This document shows, piece after piece, positions 11,525 through 24,564 of a stretch of 64,000 nucleotides of DNA. This stretch comes from Combretum micranthum (lineage: Eukaryota; Streptophyta; Magnoliopsida; Myrtales; Combretaceae). The notes below the pieces were generated by a model that saw nothing but the letters and a program-made list of their open reading frames with translations, was not told the origin of the DNA and made no database searches. Position 1 is the first letter of the stretch; every line of letters starts with the position of its first letter. The stretch is taken from contig JAMXBD010000391.1 of the NCBI GenBank assembly GCA_024138025.1, positions 806,001 through 870,000 on the forward strand. The letters are read 5' to 3'. The translations under genes and the position numbers were made by a program.

Positions 11525-13134
11525 CTGCCGCTGCTGGTGGTTGTGCTACTGCTACTAGAGAGCCCGGTTAACGAGTAGTCTGGCGGACTAAGTTGTGAAG
11601 CGGCAAACCAATGTATTATATACACATGTGGTTGCTAGTGATAGTAACTTAAGATGTTTGTTTACTCAACCGGCAAGAGGATGTCTTATTCTTTGTTTCC
11701 ACTGCCACCTCTCGGAATTCACATGAAAAGGATGATTTTAGTAGGAAATGTGTTTACTCTTTCACTATACGGATTCTTCTATGTCTTTACGAATAGGTAT
11801 CTAAGTGTGTCCAATAAAAAAATACGAATAGGTATCTAAGTGTGTCCAATAAAAAAAAACATAAAAAAATTATTTAAGTAAAAGAAGTACTTATTGACAC
11901 GTATCCGACATTTATTTGGAGATACAATAGAAACAGCAAACTACCAATAATAATTTTTTTCTATTTTATTAGAGATTTTTCAAGACTTTATATCATGTAC
12001 AATCAAAATTTTACTTATTAAATTAGAATTTGTGTAAAGGTTTGAACTTTGAAATGATGGATTTAATTATCAAAATTTTTATTACGATTTTTATTATCTG
12101 CCATTGTTTTGTTTGATAAAGTGAAAGTAATTGTTTATTATTTCTCCTAATTAACACAACAAATCAAATGGTGTCAGCAATATAATAAAAATAATTATAA
12201 AAAATTTGATGAAATATTAAAAATAGTTATAAAAAGTTTAATTGAATATTAAATGATCAAGATACAAATTGAATTTTTATAGAAAGTTTGGATATTAGAT
12301 TTTACATTTTTCTTTATTAAATTTACTAACTCAACTTTAATATGTTGTGTTTGATTTGTAGGTTTAGCACGAGTTCTACTATAATAATTTAACCAAATAT
12401 AATATTTAACATCTTATTTCGGTATAAAAATTTTATAATAAAAAAATGAATAAAGATGAAGTACGATTTTTTTTTTATTTCAAACTTCAAATATAGAATC
12501 TAAAAACTAACAAATTTTTTCATCAAGACCTAGAAAGTTGCCTTATTCCAAGCCAAACAAATTCGACGCTAATAAATTTATTTAAAGGAAAAATATTTAA
12601 AAAGTTGATAATAAATATTTTTTATAGTAAATGATTGGTGATGAACTCATGAATTATGAAAAAATGACTCACTCTTTTATATCCCGTAAGTTATTTTTCT
12701 AAAAATTAACTATAAATGGTCAATATTTTCCAAGACAAGGAAAAATATTTTTCATTAAATGTCCACTTTTTTATAAAAAATTGAAAAAATAAAAAAAATC
12801 ATTTTTTGAAAATATTTTTATTTAAATAAATGGCCTTAAGTAATAACTTTTATATAATTTGCATTGAGATTGAATTGGTACATATGTGTTGACCCGAAAG
12901 ACTGACTCCTATAAATAACTAAGATTTAAATTAAGTGATAATTATATAAGAGATAAAAAAAATTGAAAATTCACTTATATAAAAAGGTGTAGATGATTGG
13001 ACTTCATTATGAAGGCTTTAAGTTTAATTTATTATATGGATTTAACTCTAACTAAATGATAGGGCTTAGAGAGTTAGCCTAATTGTATTGGGATGATCAT
13101 AGGAGAATTGACACAGTAGGCTGGGAGTAGAGCT
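11525..13134. other. Divergent intergenic region between UGT-D and GSTL-1 (UGT side)
   Basis: Near-identical sequence lies at 22977-24564, with partial copies at 43711-44436 and 49555-50573. It contains the UGT promoter and AT-rich sequence. The small ORF at 11654-11839 is present in all four copies only because the region is duplicated. Confidence 0.7.
11614..11622 (-). promoter_or_regulatory. TATA-like box upstream of UGT-D
   Basis: TATATAATA on the minus strand, about 90 bp before the ATG at 11524. The same box is kept in the B, A and C copies. Confidence 0.5.
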
Positions 13135-13688
13135 TGTTGGAATTAAATTGTCCAATTTCAATATTTTTGAAATTGGCTCACACACATTACAAATAAAGGC
13201 CTTAATGGGTCTGGGTCCACAAGGGAGCCCATATTTATATCCACAACGAGAAGGACTCATCCTTACCGTTGGTCGTTTGTCTCATCTGACGGACGATATC
13301 GACAGCTAGATTCTCTATAAATACCATTAGTTCTTACCTCATTGGAATATGTGAAATATTTGACAAACACCGTTATGCTGCTGTATTTCTATTTTTGTGA
13401 ATCGATTACTTGACTCACTCAAGAACACACACGATATTCGTGGTACCTAGTGAGGTTGATATTTTTTAGCTGTCTCACATGTCACGCGTGTTAAGGCCTA
13501 GTGAGATTGCCTACTCTTTCTCGCTATCTGATTCTCTCTTGATCACCTTCGTACGTGTTGTTTCTCTAGACCACTTGTAGCGTGATGTTCACGCAGCACG
13601 CACGTGATCGTATTCAGATCCATACCCACACAAAAGAATTATTTTGTAATTAGATAAAACATTATACTTTGGATTCTATTATTTAACA
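13135..13688 (+). mobile_element. LTR-like segment in the GSTL-1 upstream region
   Basis: It starts TGTTGGAATTAAATTG and ends near ATTTAACA, has an internal CTATAAATA box (about 13315), and differs in texture from its surroundings, as a small copia solo LTR would. No target duplication was found, so this is tentative. The copy at 24565-25117 was carried along by the duplication. Confidence 0.35.
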
Positions 13689-13945
13689 CCAATAAAAGTG
13701 GGTTGGTTAGATATTAGTAGATGGGATTTTAAATTTTGACACATCATATTACTCATAAAAAAATAAAACTACTATTAATTTTACTATAGAACTTGATTCC
13801 ATGGTAAATTTGAACAAATATCTGCAAAGGGACGACAGGTGATAAATTACGTTTGGAATAACGTAAACACATTTACTATAAATTCCACATCTCTCTCTCT
13901 CTCTCTCTCTTTCTGCAAGAAGTGAATTCCACACGGCTGCGCGTT

Positions 13946-13990
13946 CGTCACTGACTTTGACTCCCTTCTTCGACCGCCTTCCACTATAAA
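13946..13990 (+). promoter_or_regulatory. GSTL-1 core promoter motifs
   Basis: TATAAA at 13985-13990 lies 73 bp before the ATG. Just upstream are CGTCA (13946-13950, reverse complement of the TGACG core of as-1 elements) and TTGAC (13957-13961, W-box core). A CT-repeat lies at about 13893-13912. As-1-type sites are known in stress-inducible GST promoters. A single TGACG core is only suggestive. Confidence 0.45.
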
Positions 13991-14062
13991 TTACGCTTCC
14001 ACATCCTGCTTCGGCGCATAGACGCCTTTCCGTATCTAATTCTCTCTTAATACCATTAAGCC

Positions 14063-17000
14063 ATGGCTGCTCCGTAAGTAAAGCACTACAACCATTTCTT
14101 TTTTTTTTTTTTGTCTTTAATCTTTAAACTTATGTTCATAAATTTGATTAAACTAGTAGGACTAATAATAATCTTGCGTTTTTGTGTTGTTCTTTTGTTT
14201 GCTAGAGCTGTCAAGGAACATTTGCCTGAACCCTTGAATTCCAGTGCTGAACAACCTCCATTGTTTGATGGAACCATAAGGTTTGATTTGATTTATACGA
14301 TAATTCTTGTTCTTTTTTCTTTTTTTATTCCCTTTAAGCTTTTGTTTTTGGTTTGATTATTCTTTGTAATGTGTCTTATTGTTGATTTGTGAAGGTTGTA
14401 CACTTGTTATACCTGTCCATTTGCTCAGCGTGTGTGGATCACTAGGAACATTAAGGCATGTTCTCTTTTTCGTTTTTCAATTTTGTTTCATTAGTTCTTG
14501 TGAATTATATTTTTTTTTATCTTTAGTAGCATGAACATTTAGAGGCGGATGGAAGGATGTGAATTTGCTGTCCTTAAATTTTTATAGATGTTATAAAATA
14601 AGGCCTTGTCTGTTTCAAGAAAATCTATTTGTTAGTTGGAAAAGCGTTTTACCTATAAATGTTTTCTAGCAAATAGTGTGTTTTCTCATGTTTGATTGGT
14701 TTACAAAAGTATGTTGGAAGAATTTTTCAGTGAAATTCCGAGGCGCCTAATTGAAAGAAAATTTTATGGAGATAGGGCTGATTGGCAAATATGGATGCCT
14801 TTGCTTTATTGCTAGGATCATGTTCATCTATGTCTAGATTATTTATGGGGAATATGACACTTTAAATTAACAAATTAACCAATATCCAAAGAGAAAATAA
14901 GCTAATGATGGGAATGTTATTTATAAGGCATAATTTGAATTTCCATAGTTTTATGTAAAATTTGAAATATTCTATATATTTGTTTGTCCTATTGGCTATT
15001 TAATGACTTAATTTTATATCTAATGGTAATCAAACCATTGAAATACTTAATATATCGATTATTTTTATTAATCGGATAATTGACTGGAGTTCCCATAAAT
15101 TTTATAGTAAGAACTTTTGAAAATAATTTATTCTTTTTTAGATGATGGAAAAATCTAAATATTTAACCCTTTACTTTTGATTTCTATATATTTCTTGGGT
15201 AGACATACCATGGATACACTACTACTAGTTAAAGTTAAATGTTAGAGGTGTTGGGAAGGATTAGGGACATGTGATTTGGTTAGAGGTGGTGCTAGGCTCC
15301 TGCGTGTATCTTAAAGAATTTAGGAAAATAATATGGATAGGCAAACACATGTCATTATTTGTACATGTATTACTTCACAAAATAAAATTTATAATTATGT
15401 TTCTCAAAATTTTAGGTTTAGATGTGTTTTATTTTGAGGTGGGTACATGTTCCTCTAGTTTTCATAAAACCTTTATCTTTGGTAGATTAACTTTTCTTCA
15501 CTTAATTGTGGAATAACATAGTTATTTTGCATGAGAAATGTTTGTTTCCAACCTCTACATGCAAAGGAACCCTTTAGAGATAGTAGAGATCAAAAGAAAA
15601 AAAATCTCTCTCTTAGATTTGTAGATTTTATCAAGTGTTTGTGTTAGGCCATCTATTATTTTTGTACTTCCATTTATTATTTTATTTTTAAAATTATTAT
15701 TCATTCTAGTGTTGTTTCATCTGAGTTTCAGGGATTACAAGACAAGATTAAATTGGTACCCCTTAATCTCCAAGACAGGCCTGTCTGGTATAAGGAAAAA
15801 GTATACCCTGTTAATAAGGTCTGGTTTTCTTGTGATTATTATCTGGAGCATTCTGAAATGTGAATTTGTTTAAATACAAATTATGCCAGTGATTAATCAC
15901 AATATTTTGCAAGGGTAGATCCTTGATGCTATTACAAAAGACCCCAAGAAAATTAGGTTGCATTTGTATAACCTAGATCTAGTTGCAACTTTTTTGGAAA
16001 TATTACTTGGATGGTATTTTTTTTCTCTATATTTTGAGTACTTTGTATATAACCAAATAAGTTATTGGAATGCTGAAGCTTGCAGGTGCTTGTACTAAAA
16101 TTTTTCCACCTTATCATAAACTTGTTTTTTGAAAGGGCTTTTGTGCTGAAAGAAAGTTGGCAGAATTAATCCCGTTAGTTCTCTTCTGTGTGTGGGGGTG
16201 GAAAAAGGGGTGGGGGTAGGTTGTGTTGAAGTGGATGTCAAGTTGGCATAATGCAAGAATTACATATGTTCTTAACATAGGCATTTGCTATGCATGCTCT
16301 TTTTCACATGATGGGCCAATTATTGTTGTGTGACTATCTTTTTTATCCTTTCCAGGTGCCAGCACTAGAACACAATGGCAAGATTATAGGGGAAAGTCTT
16401 GACTTGATAGAGTATTTAGATACCAACTTTGAAGGGCCATCTCTACTCCCTGATGTGAGTACTACCTAACCTTAAGTGAATATACTTCCTTTATTTGCAT
16501 ACTTTCCATATCAGATCTGTTAATGTTGTAGGATCATGAAAGGAAGATGTTTGCTGAAGAGCTTCTGTTTTGTGTTGATGAATTCATGAAAATTATCTTT
16601 ACCTCATTTAAAGGCGACCCACATAAAGAAACCAGTAAGAGATTGAGATCAAAGTTTGAGTATGCCTTTATTTTTGCCAGCAGTCTATAGTAGAAAGTTA
16701 ATGCTTTTGTCGTTATACCAGGTGTTGCTTTTGGTCACTTGGAGAAAGCTCTTCACAAGTTTGAGGATGGACCCTTTTTCCTTGGTCAATTAAGTTTGGT
16801 AAATATCTTGACATGATTTATTGTGCTATAAAACGTGCCAGGAAGACACATGTATTTAGTGATGTAAACAAGTCGAATTGAATTGATACAATGCTAAGTT
16901 CTAGCTTGAGTTTGACTTGGAATTTAGAGCTTGAGCTAATTCAACACTCAAAATGCTCAAATTCAACTTGATTTGAAGCATATGATTTAATTAAAAAATA

Positions 17001-17911
17001 TCCCTTAGGCTTCACTTAAGTTTGATAAGGCTCCTAGGCCAATTTGGCCAAATATTATGTAGCTCAAGCTGGACCTAGTGAACTATTCAGGTAAATTGAA
17101 CTCAAAGTTAACTCATCTGCTACTAGATCAAACTTAAGTGATATCAAGGCAAACTTAAGTAGCTTGTAAGTGCCTTTGGCTCTTTTACACCCCTAAATTT
17201 ATCTGTGCACTTTTTCTAATATCCTGAAGACACTGGATTATTTTAGATTTTTGGTTTGATGTGATACAGGTTGATATTGCATACATCCCCTTAATTGAAA
17301 GATTCCAAATCTTCTTATCAGAGGTCTTTAGCTATGATATTACTGCTGGCAGACCTAAGTTAGCTGCATGGATTAAGGTATGTAAATAGGGGGAGATGTA
17401 CTCTTACATTGTTGTTTGTAGCCTTATTATGGATCCAATATGCCTTTTGTTCCTTCAGTTAGTTTCTGGACGATAGTAGATTACTGTGTTAGCTATTGGG
17501 TACTATACTGTTGCATTGGCTGATGCTTCAAAAGTATGTCCTCTGATAATTTTCATCTTCCTTCAAATGTACTTATTTCGAGTGTCTTATAGAAATAGTG
17601 AAGAATATACAGTCCTATCATCTCTTATTCTTATATATAGAAGGAGGGATGCTATGAGTCTTACATCTTCTTTGGCCATATGGGTGGTGTTTACTAAACA
17701 ATTGTAATGCAACCGGGAGTTTAGCAAGTTTCTATCTTAAAAATTTTATCTGCTTTAGATATAATGTCCATGTAAAGATGACTAATAGACTTGAATTTTC
17801 TCATCTAATCGTATATTGCAGGAAATGAATAAGATTGATGCCTACACTCAAACCAAAACTGACCCAAAGGAACTTGTCGAGTTTTACAAGAAGATGTTCA
17901 TGGTAGTGTAA
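14063..17911 (+). CDS. GSTL: GSTL-1: glutathione transferase, lambda class
   Basis: Nine exons: 14063-14073, 14206-14280, 14395-14455, 15732-15818, 16356-16454, 16532-16634, 16722-16798, 17270-17377 and 17822-17911, giving 236 residues with no stop, the usual GSTL length. The catalytic cysteine is Cys36 in CPFAQR, which marks the lambda (and DHAR) class; this class does thiol transfer and deglutathionylation instead of conjugation. VPALEHNGK (79-87, cis-Pro80) and Glu91-Ser92 form the glutathione site. [21 protein letters not shown] and the Lys/Met-rich C-terminus are lambda-type. There is no transit peptide, so it is probably cytosolic. All introns are GT-AG except intron 3, which starts GC (AAG|GCATGT). 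It is head to head with UGT-D. It differs from GSTL-2 at seven residues, all between 107 and 147. The exon model is by eye; exon 1 is very short (11 bp) but identical in both copies. Confidence 0.9.
16856..17196. mobile_element. MITE-like element in GSTL-1 intron 7
   Basis: Ends TTAGTGATGTAAACAAG and the reverse complement TTAGGGGTGTAAAAGAG form imperfect terminal inverted repeats about 340 bp apart, of the common plant '(G)GGTGTAAA' hAT-like type. It is noncoding, and the copy in GSTL-2 shows it predates the duplication. Confidence 0.6.
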
Positions 17912-20900
17912 CTAACTGATGAATATTCAAACTTCATATATGAGCACTATATTTTCCCTTTTTCTTGTCATATACTTTTTTCCTTACTGCCTAATCAGAG
18001 GACTCTGGTCTTGCAGGCACAACAGTAAAGATGCCAACTGCTTATGTTGTTTCTCGCATATGCGAAGGTTTGAATAAATTAGACGAGGGAATGGATGCCT
18101 TGATGAATTGTTTTCCCTTTGATCACATTCTTGTTTTCATGTCTACTCCTTATTCGGACTCACATCTAGTCTTCTATTTTTTTCTTGTCTCATAAATTCG
18201 AGGATGTTATTGAACATTTACCCAATAATAATCATATGTTCGGTGCTGCTGTCTTAATTATTATGTGTATGTGGATGATGTGGTTTTATGTTAAAATAAT
18301 TTATCAGAAAAAAATTGGAGACTAAGGATAGAAAATGAGGCAGGTCTCCATAGTATGAACTAACAAATCTTTGGGAACTCCGTATGAAAAATAGAATTAT
18401 ATGGAAGGGAATAGAATATCGTATGCTATTAAAACACATGATATTGAGGAATTGTCAATCCCATTCGATTTTCATAGAGTTTTATATGTTTGGCCACAAA
18501 ATTTAGTAGTTTGGATGGATCATATAAGATTTGATTTTTATCTGTTCTTAAAATCTAATTACTACCCGGATGGTTTGTATAGCTACTTCAAATTAGGTCT
18601 TACCTGTTTCTATAATAGGGATATCACTAAGTGGATCTTTATAGGCATTCAATTTATCTGGTCCATAATATTAGATTAAAAATCTCGTAAGTTTAGCGTT
18701 ATGATATAGTCTTTTGATCTTTATAGCAATTGTTTTGAAAAGAGTATGTCATTTTTTTATATTAAGTAGTGGGATTTTTCTCTAGTGGGAAGTTATTTTG
18801 TCTTATAAGGAAAATTGTTTTTAATTTACAAATAAGGAGAAACGAAGGACAGTGTTTTTCAAAAAAATATATGTCTTCAAATAGATAGAGTCTTAGAGTG
18901 CAAATAGCTGGATTGAAACCTAGTTTATATCTTGATCCTTTATGGTTAATGGCATCTACTTATCATGCTACTTTCGAATAAGTTTTATACAATGCTCTTC
19001 TTTACAATTTAGATGTTAAGCTAATTTATATGGTTATTTATAGTTATATGCCATGCATTCTTTTGAATTAAGCATGATGCAGTGCTCTTCCTTTCAATAT
19101 AGATGACCACCTCATTGGTAATTTGTATAGTCCTTTAGGGCCAAATGGTAACTACATCCTATACTTTCTTTCAAATAAAACTTGATACATTGCTCTTCTT
19201 TGGAGAATCGATATAACCTTATATCTAGACCACAATAGTTATAGTTATTTCAAATAATGATTAAGGATTCACTATTTGATTTTTTATTTTAGTTCAATTT
19301 TTATTGACTCATATCTTGATAAAAGGTCAAAACTCACAGTTTGATGGGTTTAGAATTTCGAATCCTAATTTAATTCAGTACTTTTGATGGAAAAAAAAAA
19401 AGAAAAGGAAAGAAATTGTTTAATCAAAATCATCTTTTCATTAATAGCACAAAAATGCCTATTTCCTTTAATTGCTAAATGCTATGAATTATCACGTATG
19501 TTGGGTGAAACACTCGATTCACCAAGTGCAATTCTGTGGACTGAGATTGCCGGTTCTTAAAACCAGCCCAGATGACTTTTGCAAGGGAAGTCTTGGCTCA
19601 ACTATTTTAGGAACCCTAACTTATTGGTTCCATGCTGCTTATGGACTTCGACTAAGGCTTACTTGTTTACACCATTATTGTCAAAACTAGTCTGGATCGG
19701 CCGATTCGATCGAAACCTGCACTAATGCTAGGTCGGTCTTGCTCAAGACTCATTTTTTCATCAAACTAGCAAGACCTGGTAAACCTAGGCAGTCGAACCA
19801 GGAAACCTAGGGGTCGAACTAGTTGACTGGACTGAAAAGTAAAAAACAAAATAAAAAAACTAGAAATTTAAATATTTATTCATACTTTATTATAAATTTA
19901 TAAAATAAATTATTATATTATTTTTATTTAATAATTAATTGATTAATTTGATCAAATATATATTTAATTAAGTGATGTCATATATATTGGTTTTTCATAA
20001 TTAAATTATCTCTTATATTTTTACTTTTTCGTGATCCCTGTTTGATCCCCAGTTTAAATCTTCGACCTTTGACCCCCCTAGCTTGTTTGGGTCAAACCCT
20101 GGTGTGGTTCTGACAATATTGGTTTATACATCTATAAATCTAAACATGAGCTAGGTCTAACCTGTAAATCGATAGAAATATTGGATTAGCTGTTCAGTCG
20201 TATTATTAAACTGTTCTAGATTAGATCTCACCAGATTCATGATCGATAGATCCGAGCCAATTTAGCTGATGCCGAGGTGTAATACACCTAATATAATGCC
20301 AATAATTTTTGAAGACAAAACCAGCACCACTGTGTAAGACTATAGGACAATTAAGACTTATCACAAGCGTCAAGAGAATAGAGACACCATCTAGATGAAT
20401 AATTTTGAAATCTAAACTGCTTTATTTATTTAACATCCAAAGTGCGGGAGTTCTCCATTTAATTAATGTCCCGATCATTAATATAAATAGTCTTTTTTTT
20501 TTCCTCGCCTGATATAAATAGTTAAATACGAAAGTTATTTAATAAGTTTTTCTCAATCATGGGACTGGTCTAGTACGGATGGAAGTTTTCCAATGGGATC
20601 ATGCCATTTGAGATGGAGTCCTTAAGCTTGGAAAGATGTAAACATTGGGATAATTTTAAGTAAGATTCCATCAATTACAAATAAATTATATAGAGTGTGA
20701 CATATTACAGATAAAAAAGATTTAAGTGAATATTAACACATGACTAATTGATTTGGTAGTTAATTTAAAAACTATATATTATTTTATCCGTCTGTTAAAA
20801 TGTAACTAGTAGTTATTATAACGTGTATGTACACATTATTTTTCCGATACAAATGATGGAAAGGCTTTTGAGAAAAAAAAAAAAAAACAAATGTTTACAT

Positions 20901-20984
20901 ATAAGTTTAAACAAAGTATAAATATTATGATATGTGATGCTTATGAAAAATATATGTTTGCATACAAGAACAAATAAAGATACA
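17912..20984. other. 3' flank of GSTL-1 to the next UGT
   Basis: This is noncoding as far as can be seen and is duplicated at 29393-32458. A 92-codon ORF at 18401-18679 is kept open in the second copy (29881-30159) with few changes but has no recognised motif. Another frame starting ATGCCAACTGCTTATG (18032) is 91 codons long in copy 2 and cut short by a 1-bp length difference in copy 1. Neither looks like a conserved protein. Confidence 0.5.
19671..20122. mobile_element. Non-autonomous TIR element (hAT-like), about 450 bp
   Basis: The left end CCATTATTGTCAAAACTAG mirrors the right end read in reverse (CCAATATTGTCAGAACCAC). Flanks TGTTTACA and TTTATACA may be a mutated 8-bp target duplication. 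The GC-rich ends (GGTCGAACTAG and TTTGACCCCCC) with an AT-rich core resemble the larger element at 52164-53473. A second copy lies at 31146-31602. Confidence 0.55.
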
Positions 20985-21458
20985 ATTGTAATGGAAGAAC
21001 ATGCTTATATGTATCATCTATACTGCAAGTAAAATTTGTCTGTTTGTTTGGCTTTTTTCGACAGATACAGACACTTTTTTCTAACAAATTATTTATCAAG
21101 GAAATAGATATAGATAAAAAAAAGTTGGCAGTTCCTATTAAAAGATCGAATAGATCAAATATATATAAAATATATATGCAAATTGAACATTTTACACGTA
21201 TCATTTTAAAAAAGATACAAATACAGATAAAAAACATACCATCCAAACAAACCCTTATTTCTAGTTTCCACCACTTGAAAAGGTGCACTTAAAATCAAAT
21301 CTATATCAAGTCCATTCTAATTATTATAAATACAAATCTGCAGGAAAAAATATTCATATCATGGCTTTCTAGCCTGACTTTGAAACAAAACTACCATCAC
21401 ACTGGCAAATAGAGATTTATAATAACAATAATAATAATGATGATGATGACGACGAAAA
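20985..21458. other. 3' flank of UGT-B
   Basis: Noncoding AT-rich sequence with a short ATA/GATGAT microsatellite at about 21421-21453. It is homologous to 38398-38864, where an LTR element later inserted into the GATGAT repeat. Confidence 0.6.
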
Positions 21459-22976
21459 TCAGCTTATCTGTTTATGGTTGTTTTGGTTTTTTAAAATTGT
21501 TCTTACAAAGTCATCCATGGCCACAAGAGAAGAACCCTTGGCTCCTCCAGCCTCATCTCTCAATGCAGCTCTCAACTTTTCCCCAACCTCCATAGCATTC
21601 GCTTCCATTCGTTTTCCATTTAAATTTACCATGACGAGATTGATAGCATCTCTCACGTCCTTCCTTCCCAAATTATCATGAAATCCCCTTGTCAGTTCAA
21701 CACACACATGCAATTCCTCCACCAGCATCTTGCAATTATACATCTGCTCCGCCGCCACGGGCCACCCGATGATCGGCACCCCTCGGCTCAGGCTCTCCAT
21801 AACCGAATTCCACCCACAGTGGCTCATAAACGCCTCCGTGGATGGGTGCTTTAGGATCACTTGCTGGGGTTCCCAACCCTGCAACAGAAGACCCCGGCCT
21901 TGTGTGCGCACTCTTTGGTCGAATCCTGGAGGCAGCCATACCTCCTTGAACTCGCCTTTCATGTCGAAACCGACCGGAGGTCGAATAACCCAGATGAAAG
22001 GCTTCTTGCTATCTTCTAATCCTAGAGCTAACTCCATCATCTGGGAGGCGCTTATTGTGTTCTGAGAGCCGAACGCGATGTAAAGAACCGAACGAGGAGC
22101 TTGTTTATCAAGCCACTCGATGCATTCTCGTGCCGAGATGGCAGAATGTAGTCCCCCTGGCGGTATCCACACCGAGGAATCCTCGGATAAGTTCTCCACT
22201 ATGTGGGAAGGAACCAAGGGGCCGATAGGCCAGATAGGAAGCTTTGTGTACTTCCTTAGCACATCCAACCCTAGAGGCTCGAGTTCCTCAACAGAATTGA
22301 TCAACCAACCGCTCGAAGTCAAGGAAAGAGCGAGCTGAGGCTGTAGAAACCTCGACCACTAATCATTGCCATCTGCATCTAGTAAATACTTAGGAATCTG
22401 AGTCTTATGCAACCGAAAGCCATGAGGAAACCCTGGCACTTCGATCTGCTCAGCCTCAGGTTCCATCCGCAGTCGGGGCAGATTCAGCCAAAGAGATATA
22501 TACGCTGCCATACCATATGCTCCACAGCTGTTGAAACAATAACTCGGAATCCCTACCCTCTTCGCGACGTCCACCGCCCACCCGCTAATGGCATCAAAGA
22601 TCACGCAGACTGGCGGTAGCCGGCTAGAGATCATGTCTTTTAGGAGGTGCTCGAATGGAGTTTGGAGGGTGGTTATTGCATGACAGAATGTTAGTATATC
22701 TTTTAAGGATAAGCTCTCGGTGGTCTCGACGTCGGGTGGCAGCCCGTGGTCGGTGCTAAGGAAGGTGAGATCGGCGTAGTGGAGACGGGGCTTGTTGGTG
22801 GAGGAGTCCGAGAGGGCGGAGTGGTTGCGGCGGAGAGTACGGGGCGCGGTGGCTACCGTGATGTTCAAGGTTGTCCTAGCAAGAAACTGGTTCACCAGTG
22901 TTATGAAAGGCGTAACGTGGCCGCAAGCCATGAAAGGAACCATCACAACGTGGTCACTGGAAGTAAGCATTTTCAA
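21459..22976 (-). pseudogene. UGT-B: UGT92-like UDP-glycosyltransferase with one nonsense codon
   Basis: An intronless 505-codon gene, the normal size for family-1 plant UGTs, which transfer sugar from UDP-sugar to small acceptors in the cytosol. The N-terminal half has MVPFMACGHVTPF with the catalytic His, then STDHGLPPDVE and a WLNLP segment. The PSPG donor box spans 21744-21875 (44 residues), begins Trp-Glu-Pro-Gln where A and C have Trp-Ala-Pro-Gln, contains HCGWNS, and ends in Gln, the residue typical of UDP-glucose users. Overall it is closest to Arabidopsis UGT92A1. The only lesion I see is TAG at 22359-22361, where UGT-A has TCG (Ser), cutting the product to 205 residues before the donor domain. 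The rest stays in frame, so the loss is recent. Sequencing error is possible for a single base. Confidence 0.88.
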
Positions 22977-24564
22977 CTGCCGCTGCTGGTGGTTGTGCTA
23001 CTGCTACTAGAGAGCCCGGTTAACGAGTAGTCTAGCGGACTAAGTTGTGAAGCGGCAAACCAACGTATTATATACACATGTGGTTGCTAGTGATAGTAAC
23101 TTAAGATGTTTGTTTACTCAACCGGCAAGAGGATGTCTTATTCTTTGTTTCCACTGCCACCTCTCGGAATTCAAATGAAAAGAATGATTTTAGTAGGAAA
23201 TGTGTTTACTCTTTCACTATACGGTTTCTTCTATGTCTTTACCAATAGGTATCTAAGTGTGTCCAATAAAAAAAATAAAAACATATAAAAATTCTTTAAG
23301 TAAAAGAAGTACTTATTGACACGTATCCGATATTTATTTGGAGATGCAATAGAAACAACAAACTACCAATAATAATTTTTTTCTATTTTATTATGGATTT
23401 TTCAAGACTTTATATCATATACAATCAAAATTTTACTTATTAAATTAGAATTTGTGTAAAGGTTTGAACTTTGAAATGATGGATTTAATTATCAAAATTT
23501 TTATTACAATTTTTATTATCTGCCATTGTTTTGTTCGATAAAGTGAAAGTAATTGTTTATTATTTCTCCTAATTAACACAACAAATCAAATGGTGTCTGC
23601 AATATAATAAAAATAATTATAAAAAATTTGATGAAATATTAAAAATAGTTATAAAAAGTTTAATTGAATATTAAATGATCAAGATACAAATTGAATTTTT
23701 ATAGAAAGTTTGGATATTAGATTTTACATTTTTCTTTATTAAATTTACTAACTCAACTTTAATATGTTGTGTTTGATTTGTAGGTTTAGCACGAGTTCTA
23801 CTATAATAATTTAACCAAATATAATATTTAACATCTTTATTTCGGTATAAAAATTTTATAATAAAAAAATGAATAAAGATGAAGTACGATTTTTTTTTTA
23901 TTTCAAACTTCAAATATAGAATCTAAAAACTAACAAATTTTTTCATCAAGACCTAGAAAGTTGCCTTATTCCAAGCCAAACAAATTCGATGCTAATAAAT
24001 TTATTTAAAGGAAAAATATTTAAAAAGTTAATAATAAATATTTTTTATAGTAAATGATTGGTGATGAACTCATGAATTATGAAAAAATGACTCACTCTTT
24101 TATATCCCGTAAGTTATTTTCCTAAAAATTAACTATAAATGGGTCAATATTTTCCAAGACAAGGAAAAATATTTTTCATTAAATGTCCACTTTTTTAAAA
24201 AAAATTGAAAAAATAAAAAAAAATCATTTTTTGAAAAATATTTTTATTTAAATAAATGGGCCTTAAGTAATAACTTTTATATAATTTGCATTGAGATTGA
24301 ATTGGTACATATGTGTTGAGCCCGAAAGACTGACTCCTATAAATAACATAAGATTTTAAATTAAGTGATAATTATATAAGAGATAAAAAAAAATTGAAAA
24401 TTCACTTATATAAAAAGGTGTAGATGATTGGACTTCATTATGAAGGCTTTAAGTTTAATTTATTATCTGGATTTAACTCTAACTAAATGATAGGGCTTAG
24501 AGAGTTAGCCTAATTGTATTTGGATGATCATAAAGAATTGACATGGTAGGCTGGGAGTAGAGCT
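22977..24564. other. Divergent intergenic region between UGT-B and GSTL-2 (UGT side)
   Basis: Copy of 11525-13134 with scattered substitutions and small indels. It is AT-rich with no gene. Confidence 0.7.
23066..23074 (-). promoter_or_regulatory. TATA-like box of UGT-B
   Basis: TATATAATA on the minus strand, about 90 bp before the ATG at 22976. It is conserved in all four UGT copies. Confidence 0.5.

Noticed and set aside
15271..15516. 81-codon ORF inside GSTL-1 intron 3 (copy at 26747-26992)
   Set aside because: Intronic, AT-rich and preserved only by duplication.
14063..17911. Dehydroascorbate reductase (DHAR) instead of GSTL
   Set aside because: Both classes have a catalytic Cys, but CPFAQR with [23 protein letters not shown] and the nine-exon layout fit the lambda class.
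21459..22976. UGT-B as a functional gene with readthrough
   Set aside because: TAG lies before the whole donor-binding domain and the two sister sequences have sense codons there. No readthrough context was recognised.
22407..23030. Plus-strand ORFs across the UGT copies (also at 21478-22338, 42213-43764, 48309-49608)
   Set aside because: They are antisense frames of the UGT coding sequence and repeat in every copy. The real frame has the UGT motifs.
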